Below are positions 16,699-25,346 of a DNA stretch of 64,000 bases, one piece after another (positions within the stretch are counted from its first letter, which is position 1; each line of letters opens with the position of its first letter). A program made the translations under genes and the position numbers. The notes below the pieces were generated by a model. That model was not told the DNA's origin. It saw only the letters and a list, made by a program, of their open reading frames with translations, and did not search any database. Source of the stretch: Streptomyces sp. CB01635 (GTDB lineage: Bacteria; Actinomycetota; Actinomycetes; Streptomycetales; Streptomycetaceae); the NCBI RefSeq assembly GCF_002803065.1, contig NZ_NNBL01000018.1, forward strand, positions 62,001-126,000. Direction: 5' to 3'.

Positions 16699-17238
16699 TC
16701 AGTGGTCGTTCTGGGCGAGCCGCAGCAGATGGTCGGCGAGCGCCTGCCCGCCGGCCGGGTCGCGGCTGATCAGCATCAAGGTGTCGTCACCCGCGATCGT
16801 GCCCAGAATGACCTGGAGTTCCGCCTGGTCGATCGCCGACGCGAGGAACTGGGCGGCGCCGGGCGGGGTGCGCAGGACCACGAGGTTCGCCGACGCCTCC
16901 GCGGAGATCAGCAGTTCCCCCGCGAGCCGCCGCATCCGCTCCTCCTTGGCCGAGCCGCCGAGCGGGGCCTGCGGGGTGCGGAAGCCGCCCTCGCTGGGTA
17001 CCGCGTAGATCAGCTCGCCGCCGGTGTTGCGGATCTTGACCGCGCCCAGCTCGTCCAGGTCCCGGGAGAGCGTCGCCTGCGTGACCGTGAGGCCGTCGTC
17101 GGCGAGCAGCTTCGCCAGCTGGCTCTGCGAGCGCACCGGCTGCCGGTTGAGGATGTCCACGATCCGGCGGTGGCGCGCGGTGCGGGTCTGCGGCACGGCG
17201 GGTCCCGCGGCGTGCTCGTTGTCCTGCGCCTGACTCAT
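16699..17238 (-). CDS. argR: Arginine repressor
   Basis: The protein has 179 residues from the ATG at 17238, preceded by GAGGAATGGG. The N-terminal winged helix (about 22-75) includes TQATLSRDLDELG, the ArgR recognition helix. The C-terminal domain contains GTIAGDDTLMLISRD, the arginine-binding and hexamer-forming core. ArgR with arginine binds ARG boxes and represses the arginine genes; boxes are visible upstream of both argC and argH here. It is the last gene of the argCJBDR operon, 17 nt after argD, so it is likely autoregulated through the argC promoter. Confidence 0.97.
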   Translation of the reverse strand: MSQAQDNEHAAGPAVPQTRTARHRRIVDILNRQPVRSQSQLAKLLADDGLTVTQATLSRDLDELGAVKIRNTGGELIYAVPSEGGFRTPQAPLGGSAKEERMRRLAGELLISAEASANLVVLRTPPGAAQFLASAIDQAELQVILGTIAGDDTLMLISRDPAGGQALADHLLRLAQNDH

Positions 17239-17255
17239 CGTCGTCGTCCCATTCC

Positions 17256-18458
17256 TCAGGATCGTCCTTCCCCGTCGGCCCCTTCGAGGGCCTTGTCCAG
17301 AACGCCGGGCAGCGCCTGGAGGAAGGTGTCCACCTCGTCGTCGCGGAGGTTGAGCGGCGGCATGAGCCGTACGACATCGGGGGCGGGCGCGTTCACCAGG
17401 AGGCCGGCGTCCTGAGCCGCCTGCTGCACCTGGGGCGCGCGCGGCTCGGTGAGCACGATACCCAGGAGGAGCCCGGCGCCCCTTACGTGGCCGACGAGCG
17501 GGTGCCCGAGAGAGGCGATTCCGTCCCTCAACCGCGCCTCGGCGCGCTTCACGTTCTCCAGGAGGCCCTCGCCCGCGACGGTGTCGAGCACCGCGAGGCC
17601 GGCCGCGCAGGCGACGGGGTTCCCGCCGAACGTCGTGCCGTGGTGACCGGGCTTGAGCAGCTCGGCCGCCTCGCCGAACGCGACGGTCGCGCCGATGGGC
17701 AGTCCACCGCCGAGCCCCTTGGCGAGCGTGACGACGTCGGGGTCGATGCCCTCCTCCGCCTGGTACGCGAACCAGTGGCCGGTCCTGCCGATGCCGGTCT
17801 GCACCTCGTCGAGGACGAGGAGGGTGCCGGTGGCCCGGGTGATCTCCCTGGCCACCCTGAGATAGCCGGCGGGCGGCACGACGACGCCGTTCTCGCCCTG
17901 GATCGGCTCGATGATCACGAGCGCGGTCTCTTCCGTGACCGCCGCCCGCAGCGCCTCGGCATCGCCGTACGGGACATGCGTGACGTCGCCGGGCAGCGGT
18001 ACGAACGGCTCCTGCTTGCCGGGCTGGCCCGTCAGCGCGAGGGAGCCCATCGTCCGGCCGTGGAAGCCGCCCTGGGTGGCGACCATGTGCGAACGGCCCG
18101 TCAGGCGGCCGATCTTGAACGCGCCCTCGTTGGCCTCGGCGCCCGAGTTGCAGAAGTACACGCGGCCGGACCGGCCGAAGAGCTGGAGGAGCCGTTCGGC
18201 GAGCGCGACGGGCGGCTCCGCGACGAAGAGGTTCGAGACATGGCCGAGGGAGGCGATCTGCTCGGTGACCGCCCGGACGACGGCGGGGTGCGCGTGCCCG
18301 AGGGCGTTGACCGCGATGCCGCCGACGAAGTCGACGTACTCCTTGCCGTCGGCGTCCCACACCTTGGCGCCCGCGCCGCGGACGAGGGGCAGCCGGGGCG
18401 TGCCGTAGTTGTCCATGAGCGCGCCCTGCCAGCGCGCGGTCAGCTCCTGGTTGCTCAT
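17256..18458 (-). CDS. argD: Acetylornithine aminotransferase
   Basis: ArgD converts N-acetylglutamate semialdehyde to N-acetylornithine using glutamate and PLP. The 400 residues match the family. The class III aminotransferase core is clear: FCNSGAEANEGAFKIGR for cofactor binding, VLDEVQTGIGRTG with the PLP-contacting Asp, and the Schiff-base Lys in LAKGLGGGLPIGA. The ATG at 18458 overlaps the argB stop (ATGA). The order J-B-D-R matches the classical Streptomyces cluster. Confidence 0.98.
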   Translation of the reverse strand: MSNQELTARWQGALMDNYGTPRLPLVRGAGAKVWDADGKEYVDFVGGIAVNALGHAHPAVVRAVTEQIASLGHVSNLFVAEPPVALAERLLQLFGRSGRVYFCNSGAEANEGAFKIGRLTGRSHMVATQGGFHGRTMGSLALTGQPGKQEPFVPLPGDVTHVPYGDAEALRAAVTEETALVIIEPIQGENGVVVPPAGYLRVAREITRATGTLLVLDEVQTGIGRTGHWFAYQAEEGIDPDVVTLAKGLGGGLPIGATVAFGEAAELLKPGHHGTTFGGNPVACAAGLAVLDTVAGEGLLENVKRAEARLRDGIASLGHPLVGHVRGAGLLLGIVLTEPRAPQVQQAAQDAGLLVNAPAPDVVRLMPPLNLRDDEVDTFLQALPGVLDKALEGADGEGRS

Positions 18459-19390
18459 GACTCCCCCTGTGCGTCGATGGCGCTCACGTCGGTGGCCTCG
18501 GGGGCGTCCGGCACGACCATCGTGCCGATGCCCTCGTCGGTGAAGATCTCCAGCAGGATCGAGTGCGGGACCCGGCCGTCGATGACGCGGGCGGTCGTCA
18601 CGCCATTGCGTACGGCGTGCAGGCAGCCCTCCATCTTCGGGACCATGCCGCTGGCCAGCTCGGGAAGGAGCTTCTCCAGCTGCCTGGCGGTGAGCCGGCT
18701 GATGACCTCGTCGGAGTTCGGCCAGTCCTCGTAGAGGCCCTCGACGTCGGTCAGGACCATCAGCGTCTCGGCGCCCAGCGCCGCAGCGAGTGCCGCAGCC
18801 GCCGTATCGGCATTGACGTTGTAGACATGTCCGTCGTCCTGGGAGCGGGCGATCGAGGAGACGACCGGGATGCGGCCGTCGGCGAGCAGGGCCTCGATGG
18901 CGCCGGTGTCGATCTCGGTGATCTCGCCGACCCGGCCGATGTCGACCAGTTCGCCGCCGATCTCGGGCTTGTGCTTGGTGGCGGTGATGGTGTGCGCGTC
19001 CTCGCCGGTGAGGCCGATGGCGAGCGGGCCGTGCTCGTTGAGGAGCCCGACGAGCTCGCGCTGCACCTGGCCGGCCAGGACCATCCGCACGACGTCCATC
19101 GCGTCCTCGGTGGTGACCCGCAGGCCCGCCTTGAACTCGCTGACGATGCCGTGCCGGTCGAGGGCCTTGCTGATCTGCGGTCCGCCGCCGTGCACGACGA
19201 CGGGCTTGAGGCCCGCGTGGTGGAGGAAGACGACGTCCTGGGCGAAGGCGGCCTTGAGGTCCTCGTCGATCATGGCGTTGCCGCCGAACTTGATGACGAC
19301 GGTCTTGCCCTGGTGCCGGGTGAGCCAGGGCAGCGCCTCGATGAGGATCTGCGCCTTGGGCAGCGCGGTGTGCTTCCGCGTCGTGCTCAT
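18455..19390 (-). CDS. argB: Acetylglutamate kinase
   Basis: ArgB phosphorylates N-acetylglutamate, the usual feedback-controlled step of the pathway. I take the ATG at 19390 (MSTTRKHTALPKAQ), giving 311 residues, because it overlaps the argJ stop (ATGA); the frame stays open further upstream but that is argJ sequence in another phase. The amino-acid-kinase motifs VIKFGGNAM, VVHGGGPQISKAL and NVNADTAAAALAAALGAE are present. The N-terminal helix before VIKFGG is the extension associated with hexameric, arginine-inhibited ArgB enzymes. Confidence 0.97.
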   Translation of the reverse strand: MSTTRKHTALPKAQILIEALPWLTRHQGKTVVIKFGGNAMIDEDLKAAFAQDVVFLHHAGLKPVVVHGGGPQISKALDRHGIVSEFKAGLRVTTEDAMDVVRMVLAGQVQRELVGLLNEHGPLAIGLTGEDAHTITATKHKPEIGGELVDIGRVGEITEIDTGAIEALLADGRIPVVSSIARSQDDGHVYNVNADTAAAALAAALGAETLMVLTDVEGLYEDWPNSDEVISRLTARQLEKLLPELASGMVPKMEGCLHAVRNGVTTARVIDGRVPHSILLEIFTDEGIGTMVVPDAPEATDVSAIDAQGES

Positions 19391-20538
19391 GAGCTGTACG
19401 CGCTGTTCTCGTGGACGTAGTCCGCGGTCAGGTCGTTGGTCCAGATCGTCGCGGTCTCGGAGCCGGCCGCCAGGTCGGCGGTGATGACGACCTCCCGGAA
19501 GCGCATGTCGACGAGCTCGCGGTCCTCGCCGACGCCGCCGTTCTTGCAGACCCAGACGCCGTTGATGGCGACGTTCAGCTGGTCGGGCTCGAAGGCGGCG
19601 GACGTCGTGCCGATCGCGGACAGCACCCGGCCCCAGTTGGGGTCCTCGCCGTGGATCGCGCACTTGAGGAGGTTGTTACGGGCGATGGAGCGGCCCACCT
19701 CGACGGCGTCGTCCTCGGTCGCGGCGTTGACGACGTCGACCCTGATGTCCTTGCTGGCGCCCTCGGCGTCGCCGATGAGCTGGCGTCCGAGGTCGTCGCA
19801 GACCGTGCGGACGGCCTCGGCGAACTCGGCGTATTCGGGGGCGACCTCGGCGGCACCGGAGGCCAGGAGCAGCACGGTGTCGTTCGTCGACATGCAGCCG
19901 TCGGAGTCGACACGGTCGAAGGTGACCTTGGTGGCGTCCCGCAGGGCCTTGTCCAGGACGTCGGCCTCCAGGTCGGCGTCCGTCGTCAGGACGACGAGCA
20001 TGGTGGCGAGGCCGGGAGCGAGCATGCCCGCGCCCTTGGCCATGCCGCCGACCGTCCACCCGTCGCCCTCGAACACCGCGGTCTTGTGCACGGAGTCGGT
20101 GGTCTTGATGGCGACGGCGGCCTTCTCACCGCCGTGCGCGCTGAGCTGGGCGACCGCCGTGTCGACGCCGGGCAGGAGCTTGTCCATGGGGAGGAGTTCG
20201 CCGATGAGGCCGGTCGAAGCGACGGCGACCTCGCCCGCGTTCAGGCCGAGCGCCTCCGCGACCTTCTCCGCCGTGGCGTGCGTGTCCTGGAAGCCCTTCG
20301 GGCCCGTACAGGCGTTGGCGCCACCGGAGTTGAGGACCACGGCGGACACGAGCCCGCCCTTGAGGACCTGCTCGGACCACAGGACCGGCGCCGCCTTCAC
20401 GCGGTTGGAGGTGAAGACGCCCGCGGCGGCCAGGCGGGGCCCGTCGTTGACCACGAGGGCCAGGTCCGGGTTGCCGTTCTGCTTGATCCCGGCGGCGATA
20501 CCCGCGGCCGTGAATCCCTTGGCTGCCGTCACACTCAC
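19387..20538 (-). CDS. argJ: Bifunctional ornithine acetyltransferase / N-acetylglutamate synthase
   Basis: ArgJ moves the acetyl group from N-acetylornithine to glutamate and in bifunctional forms also uses acetyl-CoA, making the pathway cyclic. The 383-residue precursor should cut itself before the nucleophile T179 in APGLATMLVVLTTDA. NSGGANACTG (oxyanion region) and DSDGCMSTNDT are conserved. The GTG at 20538 has GAGGAGA upstream. It lies 88 bp after argC and is coupled to argB. Confidence 0.97.
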   Translation of the reverse strand: MSVTAAKGFTAAGIAAGIKQNGNPDLALVVNDGPRLAAAGVFTSNRVKAAPVLWSEQVLKGGLVSAVVLNSGGANACTGPKGFQDTHATAEKVAEALGLNAGEVAVASTGLIGELLPMDKLLPGVDTAVAQLSAHGGEKAAVAIKTTDSVHKTAVFEGDGWTVGGMAKGAGMLAPGLATMLVVLTTDADLEADVLDKALRDATKVTFDRVDSDGCMSTNDTVLLLASGAAEVAPEYAEFAEAVRTVCDDLGRQLIGDAEGASKDIRVDVVNAATEDDAVEVGRSIARNNLLKCAIHGEDPNWGRVLSAIGTTSAAFEPDQLNVAINGVWVCKNGGVGEDRELVDMRFREVVITADLAAGSETATIWTNDLTADYVHENSAYSS

Positions 20539-20626
20539 GCTGTCTCCTCGTTCGCTTCTCCGCCCGCGCGGCGCAGCGGCGCGGCTCTCGTCCCTGTCTG
20601 CGGCCCGGCGGCTGCGCGCGCGTCGC

Positions 20627-21655
20627 TCACGGCGCGACTCCGATCGTGGTAAGCCCCGTGGTCTCGTCGAGACCGAGGGCGATGTTCATGCTCTGCAGGG
20701 CGCCGCCCGCGGTGCCCTTGGTGAGGTTGTCGATGGCGCTGATCACGATGATCCGGCCGGCCGCCGAGTCGTACGCGACCTGCACCTGCACGGCGTTCGA
20801 GCCGTACACGGACGAGGTCGCGGGCCACTGCCCCTGCGGGAGCAGGTGCACGAACGGCTCGTCGGCGAAGGCCTTCTCGTAGACGGCCCGTACGCTCTCG
20901 GCGCTCACGCCCGGCTTCGCCTTGGCGCTGCACGTGGCGAGGATGCCGCGCGGCATCGGGGCCAGCGTCGGCGTGAAGGAGACGGAGACCGGCACACCGG
21001 CGACGGCGCCCAGGTTCTGGATCATCTCGGGGGTGTGCCGGTGGCCGCCGCCCACGCCGTACGGGGACATGGAGCCCATCACCTCGGAACCGAGGAGGTT
21101 CGCCTTGGGCGCCTTGCCCGCACCGGACGTCCCGGACGCGGCGACGATCACGGCCTCCGGCTCGGCGAGCCCGGCCTCGTACGCGGGGAAGAGCGCGAGG
21201 GAGACGGCGGTCGGGTAGCAGCCGGGCACCGCGATGCGCTTGGTGCCCTCCAGCGCGGCGCGCGCGCCGGGCAGCTCGGGGAGGCCGTAGGGCCAGGTCC
21301 CGGCGTGCGCGCTGCCGTAGAACTTCTCCCAGTCGCCCTCGTCCTTCAGCCGGAAGTCGGCGCCCATGTCCACGACGAGCGTGTCCTCGCCGAGCTGCTC
21401 GGCGACGGCGGCGGACTGCCCGTGCGGCAGCGCGAGGAAGACCACGTGGTGCCCGGAGAGCACCTCGGCGGTCGTCGGCTCGAGGATCCGGTCGGCCAGC
21501 GGCACCAGGTGCGGCTGGAGCGCACCGAGAACCTGCCCCACGTTCGAGTTGCCGGTCAGGGCGCCGATCTCCACATTGGGATGAGCGAGCAGCAGACGCA
21601 GCAGCTCTCCGCCCGCGTATCCGCTTGCCCCTGCCACTGCTACGCGTACCGCCAT
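20627..21655 (-). CDS. argC: N-acetyl-gamma-glutamyl-phosphate reductase
   Basis: ArgC reduces N-acetylglutamyl phosphate to the semialdehyde with NADPH. The 342 residues start with the nucleotide-binding VAVAGASGYAGGELLRLL. The catalytic cysteine is C146 in IAVPGCYPTA. The ATG at 21655 has a strong AGGAGGG site. It is the first gene of argCJBDR, downstream of a near-consensus promoter overlapped by ARG boxes. Confidence 0.98.
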   Translation of the reverse strand: MAVRVAVAGASGYAGGELLRLLLAHPNVEIGALTGNSNVGQVLGALQPHLVPLADRILEPTTAEVLSGHHVVFLALPHGQSAAVAEQLGEDTLVVDMGADFRLKDEGDWEKFYGSAHAGTWPYGLPELPGARAALEGTKRIAVPGCYPTAVSLALFPAYEAGLAEPEAVIVAASGTSGAGKAPKANLLGSEVMGSMSPYGVGGGHRHTPEMIQNLGAVAGVPVSVSFTPTLAPMPRGILATCSAKAKPGVSAESVRAVYEKAFADEPFVHLLPQGQWPATSSVYGSNAVQVQVAYDSAAGRIIVISAIDNLTKGTAGGALQSMNIALGLDETTGLTTIGVAP

Positions 21656-21673
21656 GGAACCCTCCTCTTGGAT

Positions 21674-21708
21674 GGCATGACTATACGCACCGATGCACGT
21701 TTATGCAA
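21674..21708 (-). promoter_or_regulatory. argC promoter with ARG boxes
   Basis: On the minus strand TTGCAT (21708-21703) is followed by a 17-nt spacer and TATAGT (21685-21680). Two palindromic ARG-box half-pairs cover it: GCATGACTATACGC (about 21675-21688) and TGCACGTTTATGCA (21694-21707). ArgR bound here would block RNA polymerase directly, controlling the whole argCJBDR operon. Confidence 0.85.
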
Positions 21709-21736
21709 TGCGGGTGATCGCCGCGGACGCGGACCG

Positions 21737-22222
21737 TCAGTCGGCGACGAGCATGTCCCCGCCCCGCCACCCCTGGCGCGACGCGGCGCGTTCGCGCTGG
21801 CGGCGCACGAGGTAGCGGCCGGGGGCGATGCCGGTGCCGCCGTGTTCGGGGTGGATGAGATAGGCGACGGCGGTGTTCTCGATCATGCCGAGCGCGAGGC
21901 CCGTGGCGTCGACGACGCGGGCCGTCCACCGGCACACACCCTCGTCCGCGACGAGGGTGTGCGGATGGCCGCCCGCGGCGCTGCGCAGGAGCTCGATCCC
22001 GGCCGCGGGGACGCGCTGCCAGTCGGAGCGCCACGGTTCGCGGAGATGGCGCGCGACGAACGCGTAGGGGATGACGATCAGGTCGCCCTGGGCCTGGAGG
22101 CCGTCGACGACCGGGATGGTCACCTCGCGTTCGAGGTGGTCGAGGACGTCGAGTCCGGTGCGCGCGGTGAGGTCGGCGAGGGTGGGCGGGGCGGTCGGGG
22201 GCGTGGGCAGGGTCATGGTCAT
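21737..22222 (-). CDS. Hypothetical protein
   Basis: The protein has about 161 residues. Three ATGs follow in frame (22228, 22222, 22216); the middle one is best spaced (8 nt) from the GAGG ribosome site. I recognise no family. A short N-terminal Thr/Pro-rich stretch leads into LADLTARTGLDVLDHL, then a mixed fold with several Arg/Trp positions and a basic C-terminus (RRQRERAASRQGWR). It lies 75 bp downstream of a DUF6745 gene on the same strand and may be cotranscribed. Confidence 0.6.
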   Translation of the reverse strand: MTMTLPTPPTAPPTLADLTARTGLDVLDHLEREVTIPVVDGLQAQGDLIVIPYAFVARHLREPWRSDWQRVPAAGIELLRSAAGGHPHTLVADEGVCRWTARVVDATGLALGMIENTAVAYLIHPEHGGTGIAPGRYLVRRQRERAASRQGWRGGDMLVAD

Positions 22223-22297
22223 GTTCATCACCTCGGGTGCGTGAAGGGGTGGGTCAACGCTCACGTGCGTGGTCGACGCTCACTGCGTGGTCACTGC

Positions 22298-23554
22298 TCA
22301 CGTGCGGCGCAGGAGTTGTGCGTAGTGCTCGCCGGAGAGGCCGTACGACCAGCCGGCCGCCGCGACCGGGTCGTCGAAGTGGGCCGGGACGCTCAGCCCG
22401 TATCGGCGCCTGTGCCCGTCGGGTTCGACGGATCCGTTCACCGCGAGCAGCAGCCGCGTGGGCCTTCCCCACAGGGCGAGCGGCACGTCGTACAGCTGCA
22501 GCTCGGAGTTCGGATTGCCGGGGTCGGGTGCCGAGCTCACGAGACGCAGCCCGGCGCGCCCGATGTAGCGCGCCCAGCCGATGCGCTCGATGGCGCTGCG
22601 CCTGACCTCGATGTTCGGTTCGGCGTGGATGCGCTCGGGGGTCGGGTCGGTGAGGACCCACTCCGGTACGTGGGCGCCGTGCAGGACGTGCACGGCGGCG
22701 CCGTCGGCGTAACGGACGGCCGGGGCGTCGTCACGGTGCAGCCTCGACTCACCGTGCAGCGCGCCCGGTTGGGATTCCGTATGGATCTCGGCCGGCCGCT
22801 CGGACATGACGCAGACGCCCTGGCCCGGCCACCACCAGCCGGTGGAGCGGGCGAGTTCGGCCCACAGGCCGAGATGCGCCACGTCGTCGTGGGCGTAGGT
22901 GGCGAGGCCGACGCGGGCACGTATGTCGTAGTGGGCGATCCACGCGGCGTCGTGCTGCCCGTACCAGGTGAGGGCGGCCGCCTCCCCTTCGGTGCGCATC
23001 AGTTCCGCGCGGATCGGGGCGCGGACCGCGTCGTCGACGGTCGTGCGCAGTGGGTGGCGGCCGACAGCGTCCACCACGTCGCGCACCGGGAATCCCGCGG
23101 CCAGTGCCTCGGGGACGGTCATGGTCCTGGGGGCGGTGGTTCCGTACCAGGACTGCCAGGCGATGGCCGACCCGGTCCGTTCGTCCAGGCGGTCGCGGAG
23201 GTCGACGACCAGGTTCGCGAGCCGGGAGACCAGCGGCCAGTCGGTGGGGCGCCGGGGGGCCTGGGTGCCGCGCAGGCGCGGCGGGCGGAAGCGGTGCGGC
23301 GCGTCGAGCAGAACCGGTCGCGCGGCGGCGGGAGAGGGCACCCAGACGAAGTCGGGGGCGGGTTCGCCGAGCCGCCGGTACAGGCCGGTGACGGCGGCTT
23401 CGGCGCGCGCCCGGTCGGAGGGGCCCGCGGACAGTGCGTGGCGGAGCCAGTCGGCTGCGATGATCCCCGCCAGCTCGACGCGCTCGCCTGAGGAGCGGGG
23501 TGGGGTGGACGTGATCTTCGAGGGTCCCCTGCGGGGACGCGTCACCGGGCTCAC
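22298..23554 (-). CDS. DUF6745 domain protein
   Basis: About 418 residues from a GTG at 23554; another GTG at 23545 and a TTG at 23626 are also in frame, and none has a good ribosome site. The C-terminal half carries SRLHRDDAPAVRYADG, HGAHVPEWVLTDPTPERI and NIEVRRSAIERIGWARYI, which I recognise as the DUF6745 pattern common in Streptomyces. Its function is unknown to me. No signal or membrane segment is visible. The small gene that follows on the same strand may belong to the same transcript. Confidence 0.72.
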   Translation of the reverse strand: MSPVTRPRRGPSKITSTPPRSSGERVELAGIIAADWLRHALSAGPSDRARAEAAVTGLYRRLGEPAPDFVWVPSPAAARPVLLDAPHRFRPPRLRGTQAPRRPTDWPLVSRLANLVVDLRDRLDERTGSAIAWQSWYGTTAPRTMTVPEALAAGFPVRDVVDAVGRHPLRTTVDDAVRAPIRAELMRTEGEAAALTWYGQHDAAWIAHYDIRARVGLATYAHDDVAHLGLWAELARSTGWWWPGQGVCVMSERPAEIHTESQPGALHGESRLHRDDAPAVRYADGAAVHVLHGAHVPEWVLTDPTPERIHAEPNIEVRRSAIERIGWARYIGRAGLRLVSSAPDPGNPNSELQLYDVPLALWGRPTRLLLAVNGSVEPDGHRRRYGLSVPAHFDDPVAAAGWSYGLSGEHYAQLLRRT

Positions 23555-23715
23555 CGAAGGGTGGCGGTGTCCGCCTTTCCAGTCGTCATGCGGCAGAGCG
23601 TGACAGAGGCCGCGCGGTTGACGCAAGGGATTTCCGGCGGCGGGACCCCGTCGCCGGGCGGGGTCCCGGCGAGCGGCAAAATGGGAAGCACGTGCAACGA
23701 GATGGGTGGGACGAG

Positions 23716-24162
23716 ATGAGTGAGGCCTGGCCGGTTCCCGACGTGCTGGCCCATCTGGCGGGGCGCTGGCACGTCGAGCGAACGGTGCGCGACCTCGCCG
23801 GCGACGCGGGCGGCACCTTCTCCGGGACCACCGACTTCACGTACGAGGACGGCGGCGGGCTGCTGCACCACGAGGCGGGCACCTTCGTGTGGCACGGCGC
23901 CGCCCGGCCCGCCGAGCGCAACCTGCGTTTCCTGCCGGGCGACACCCCGGGCACGGCCGTCGTGCGGTTCTCCGACGGCCGCTTCTTCCACGATCTGGAC
24001 CTGCGCACCGGCCGCCACACGGCGGACCACCCCTGCGCGGCGGACCTCTACCGCGGCGGGTTCGAGGTGACGGGACCGGACTACTGGCGGATGGAGTGGC
24101 GGGTCAAGGGCCCCGCGAAGGACCTGGTGCTCACCACCGAGTACACGCGCGCAGCGGCCTGA
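23716..24162 (+). CDS. DUF6314 family protein
   Basis: The protein has 148 residues from the ATG at 23716 (upstream GGGTGGGACGAG). The pattern LAGRWHVERTVRDL, FTYEDGGGLLHHEAGTF, VRFSDGRFFHDLDL and CAADLYRGGFEV matches DUF6314, a lipocalin-like small fold with strands ending in acidic and aromatic residues. Function is not known; such proteins may bind small hydrophobic ligands. It is convergent with the next gene, 9 bp apart. Confidence 0.75.
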   Translation: MSEAWPVPDVLAHLAGRWHVERTVRDLAGDAGGTFSGTTDFTYEDGGGLLHHEAGTFVWHGAARPAERNLRFLPGDTPGTAVVRFSDGRFFHDLDLRTGRHTADHPCAADLYRGGFEVTGPDYWRMEWRVKGPAKDLVLTTEYTRAAA

Positions 24163-24171
24163 CTGCCTGAC

Positions 24172-24747
24172 TCAGGCCGCGGCGTCGAGCCGTACGCTCC
24201 AGCGGCCCGCGCTCCCCGTGAGGACGGCGGTCGACAGGGGGCGGACGTCGATGTTCCAGTACGTCGACGGGGGCGCCTTGAGCGCGTAGACGAGGGCCGC
24301 CCGTACGACGGCCGGCTCGGCTACCGCCACGACGGTCGCGCCGTCGTCGTTCGGCCGCGTGTCGAGCCAGCCGCCGACCCGGGATATGAACGCGAGCAGC
24401 GACTCCCCGCCGTGCGGCGCCGAGCGCGGGTCGCGCAGCCAGGCGTCGACGGCGCCCGGCTCGACGGCCGTCACCTCGGCGAGCGTGCGCCCGCGCCAGC
24501 GGCCCATGTCGCAGTCACGCAGGGCGAGTTGGGACAGGGGCGCGAGGCCCAGCGCCTCGGCGGTGCCGCGGCTGCGGGCGGTGGGCGCGCAGTAGCGCAG
24601 CTCCGCCGCGGCGAGCGGCACCAGCGCGGGCGAGGCCAGCTCCACCTCGTGCCAGCCGGTGTGGTCGAGGGGCCGGTCGTCGTCGAAGCGCTCGGCGAGC
24701 AGCGAGGCGCTGCGCGCGGCGGCCAGAAGCGTCACGCGAACGGGCAT
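24172..24747 (-). CDS. Histidine-phosphatase-fold protein lacking the catalytic RHG motif
   Basis: The protein has 191 residues. The order ELRYCAPTARSRGTAEALG, CDMGRWRGRTLAEV, APHGGESLLAFISRVGGWLD and VAVAEPAVVRAALVYALKAP follows the phosphoglycerate-mutase/CobC layout. However, the N-terminal LxRHGET motif reads LLAAARSAS, so the Arg-His pair that forms the phosphohistidine is Ala-Ala. The second histidine (usually after VVAV) is also replaced (AEPAVV). I infer a pseudo-phosphatase, perhaps a binding protein. The ATG at 24747 was chosen because it begins the first strand. Confidence 0.75.
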   Translation of the reverse strand: MPVRVTLLAAARSASLLAERFDDDRPLDHTGWHEVELASPALVPLAAAELRYCAPTARSRGTAEALGLAPLSQLALRDCDMGRWRGRTLAEVTAVEPGAVDAWLRDPRSAPHGGESLLAFISRVGGWLDTRPNDDGATVVAVAEPAVVRAALVYALKAPPSTYWNIDVRPLSTAVLTGSAGRWSVRLDAAA

Positions 24748-24826
24748 GCGGTGATCGTGGGGTGTGCCACGGCTGCGGTCAAGGGTTCACGGGGCGTATG
24801 CCAGCCGCATGCGCCCCGCCGCGCGC

Positions 24827-25276
24827 TCACCGCAGGACGAGTGCCATCCAGTTCCCCGGCTCGGCGAGGGCCGCGAAGCCGACCTTCTCGTACACCCCGT
24901 GCGCGTCCTGAGTGGCGAGCATGATGCGGCGCAGGCCGAGCGGCTCCAGGTGGTCGCGGACGGCTGCGACGAGCGCGGTGCCCACGTTCTTGCCGCGGAC
25001 GGCCCGGTCCACGTAGACGTCGCAGAGCCAGGCGAAGGTGGCGTGGTCGGTCACGACACGGGCGTACGCGACCTGCTCGCCGGATGCCGAGTCGTACACC
25101 CCGAAGTTCAGCGATCCCGCGATCGCCCGGTCCTGGTGTTCGCGGGCGCGGTCCATGGCCCAGTAGGCGTCCGTGGAGAGCCAGCGGTGCACGCGTTCGG
25201 CGTCGATGCGGGCGGTGTCGGCCGAGATCTCGTAGCCGTCGGGGAGTGCGGGGGCTGTGGCGTGGGTGTCGGTCAT
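24827..25276 (-). CDS. GNAT-family N-acetyltransferase
   Basis: The protein has 149 residues. The acetyl-CoA pyrophosphate loop is seen in VDRAVRGKNVGTALVAAVRDHL (motif A), and the C-terminal strand pair LRRIMLATQDAHGVYEKVGF matches motif B with the usual Tyr. The family moves acetyl groups to amines on small molecules or proteins; the acceptor cannot be deduced. It stands alone between the phosphatase-like gene and the MocR regulator. Confidence 0.88.
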   Translation of the reverse strand: MTDTHATAPALPDGYEISADTARIDAERVHRWLSTDAYWAMDRAREHQDRAIAGSLNFGVYDSASGEQVAYARVVTDHATFAWLCDVYVDRAVRGKNVGTALVAAVRDHLEPLGLRRIMLATQDAHGVYEKVGFAALAEPGNWMALVLR

Positions 25277-25346
25277 GACGCGAGATTTGCAGGCGGGGCC
25301 GGTGTCCGTCGAGCCGGTTTCGGGCGCCGATCGTCGCTCCCGTCGC

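Noticed and set aside
19436..23491. Plus-strand open frame of about 1,350 codons across argJ, argC and two more genes
   Set aside because: It spans several well-supported minus-strand genes and promoters and has no domain of its own; a GC-bias shadow.
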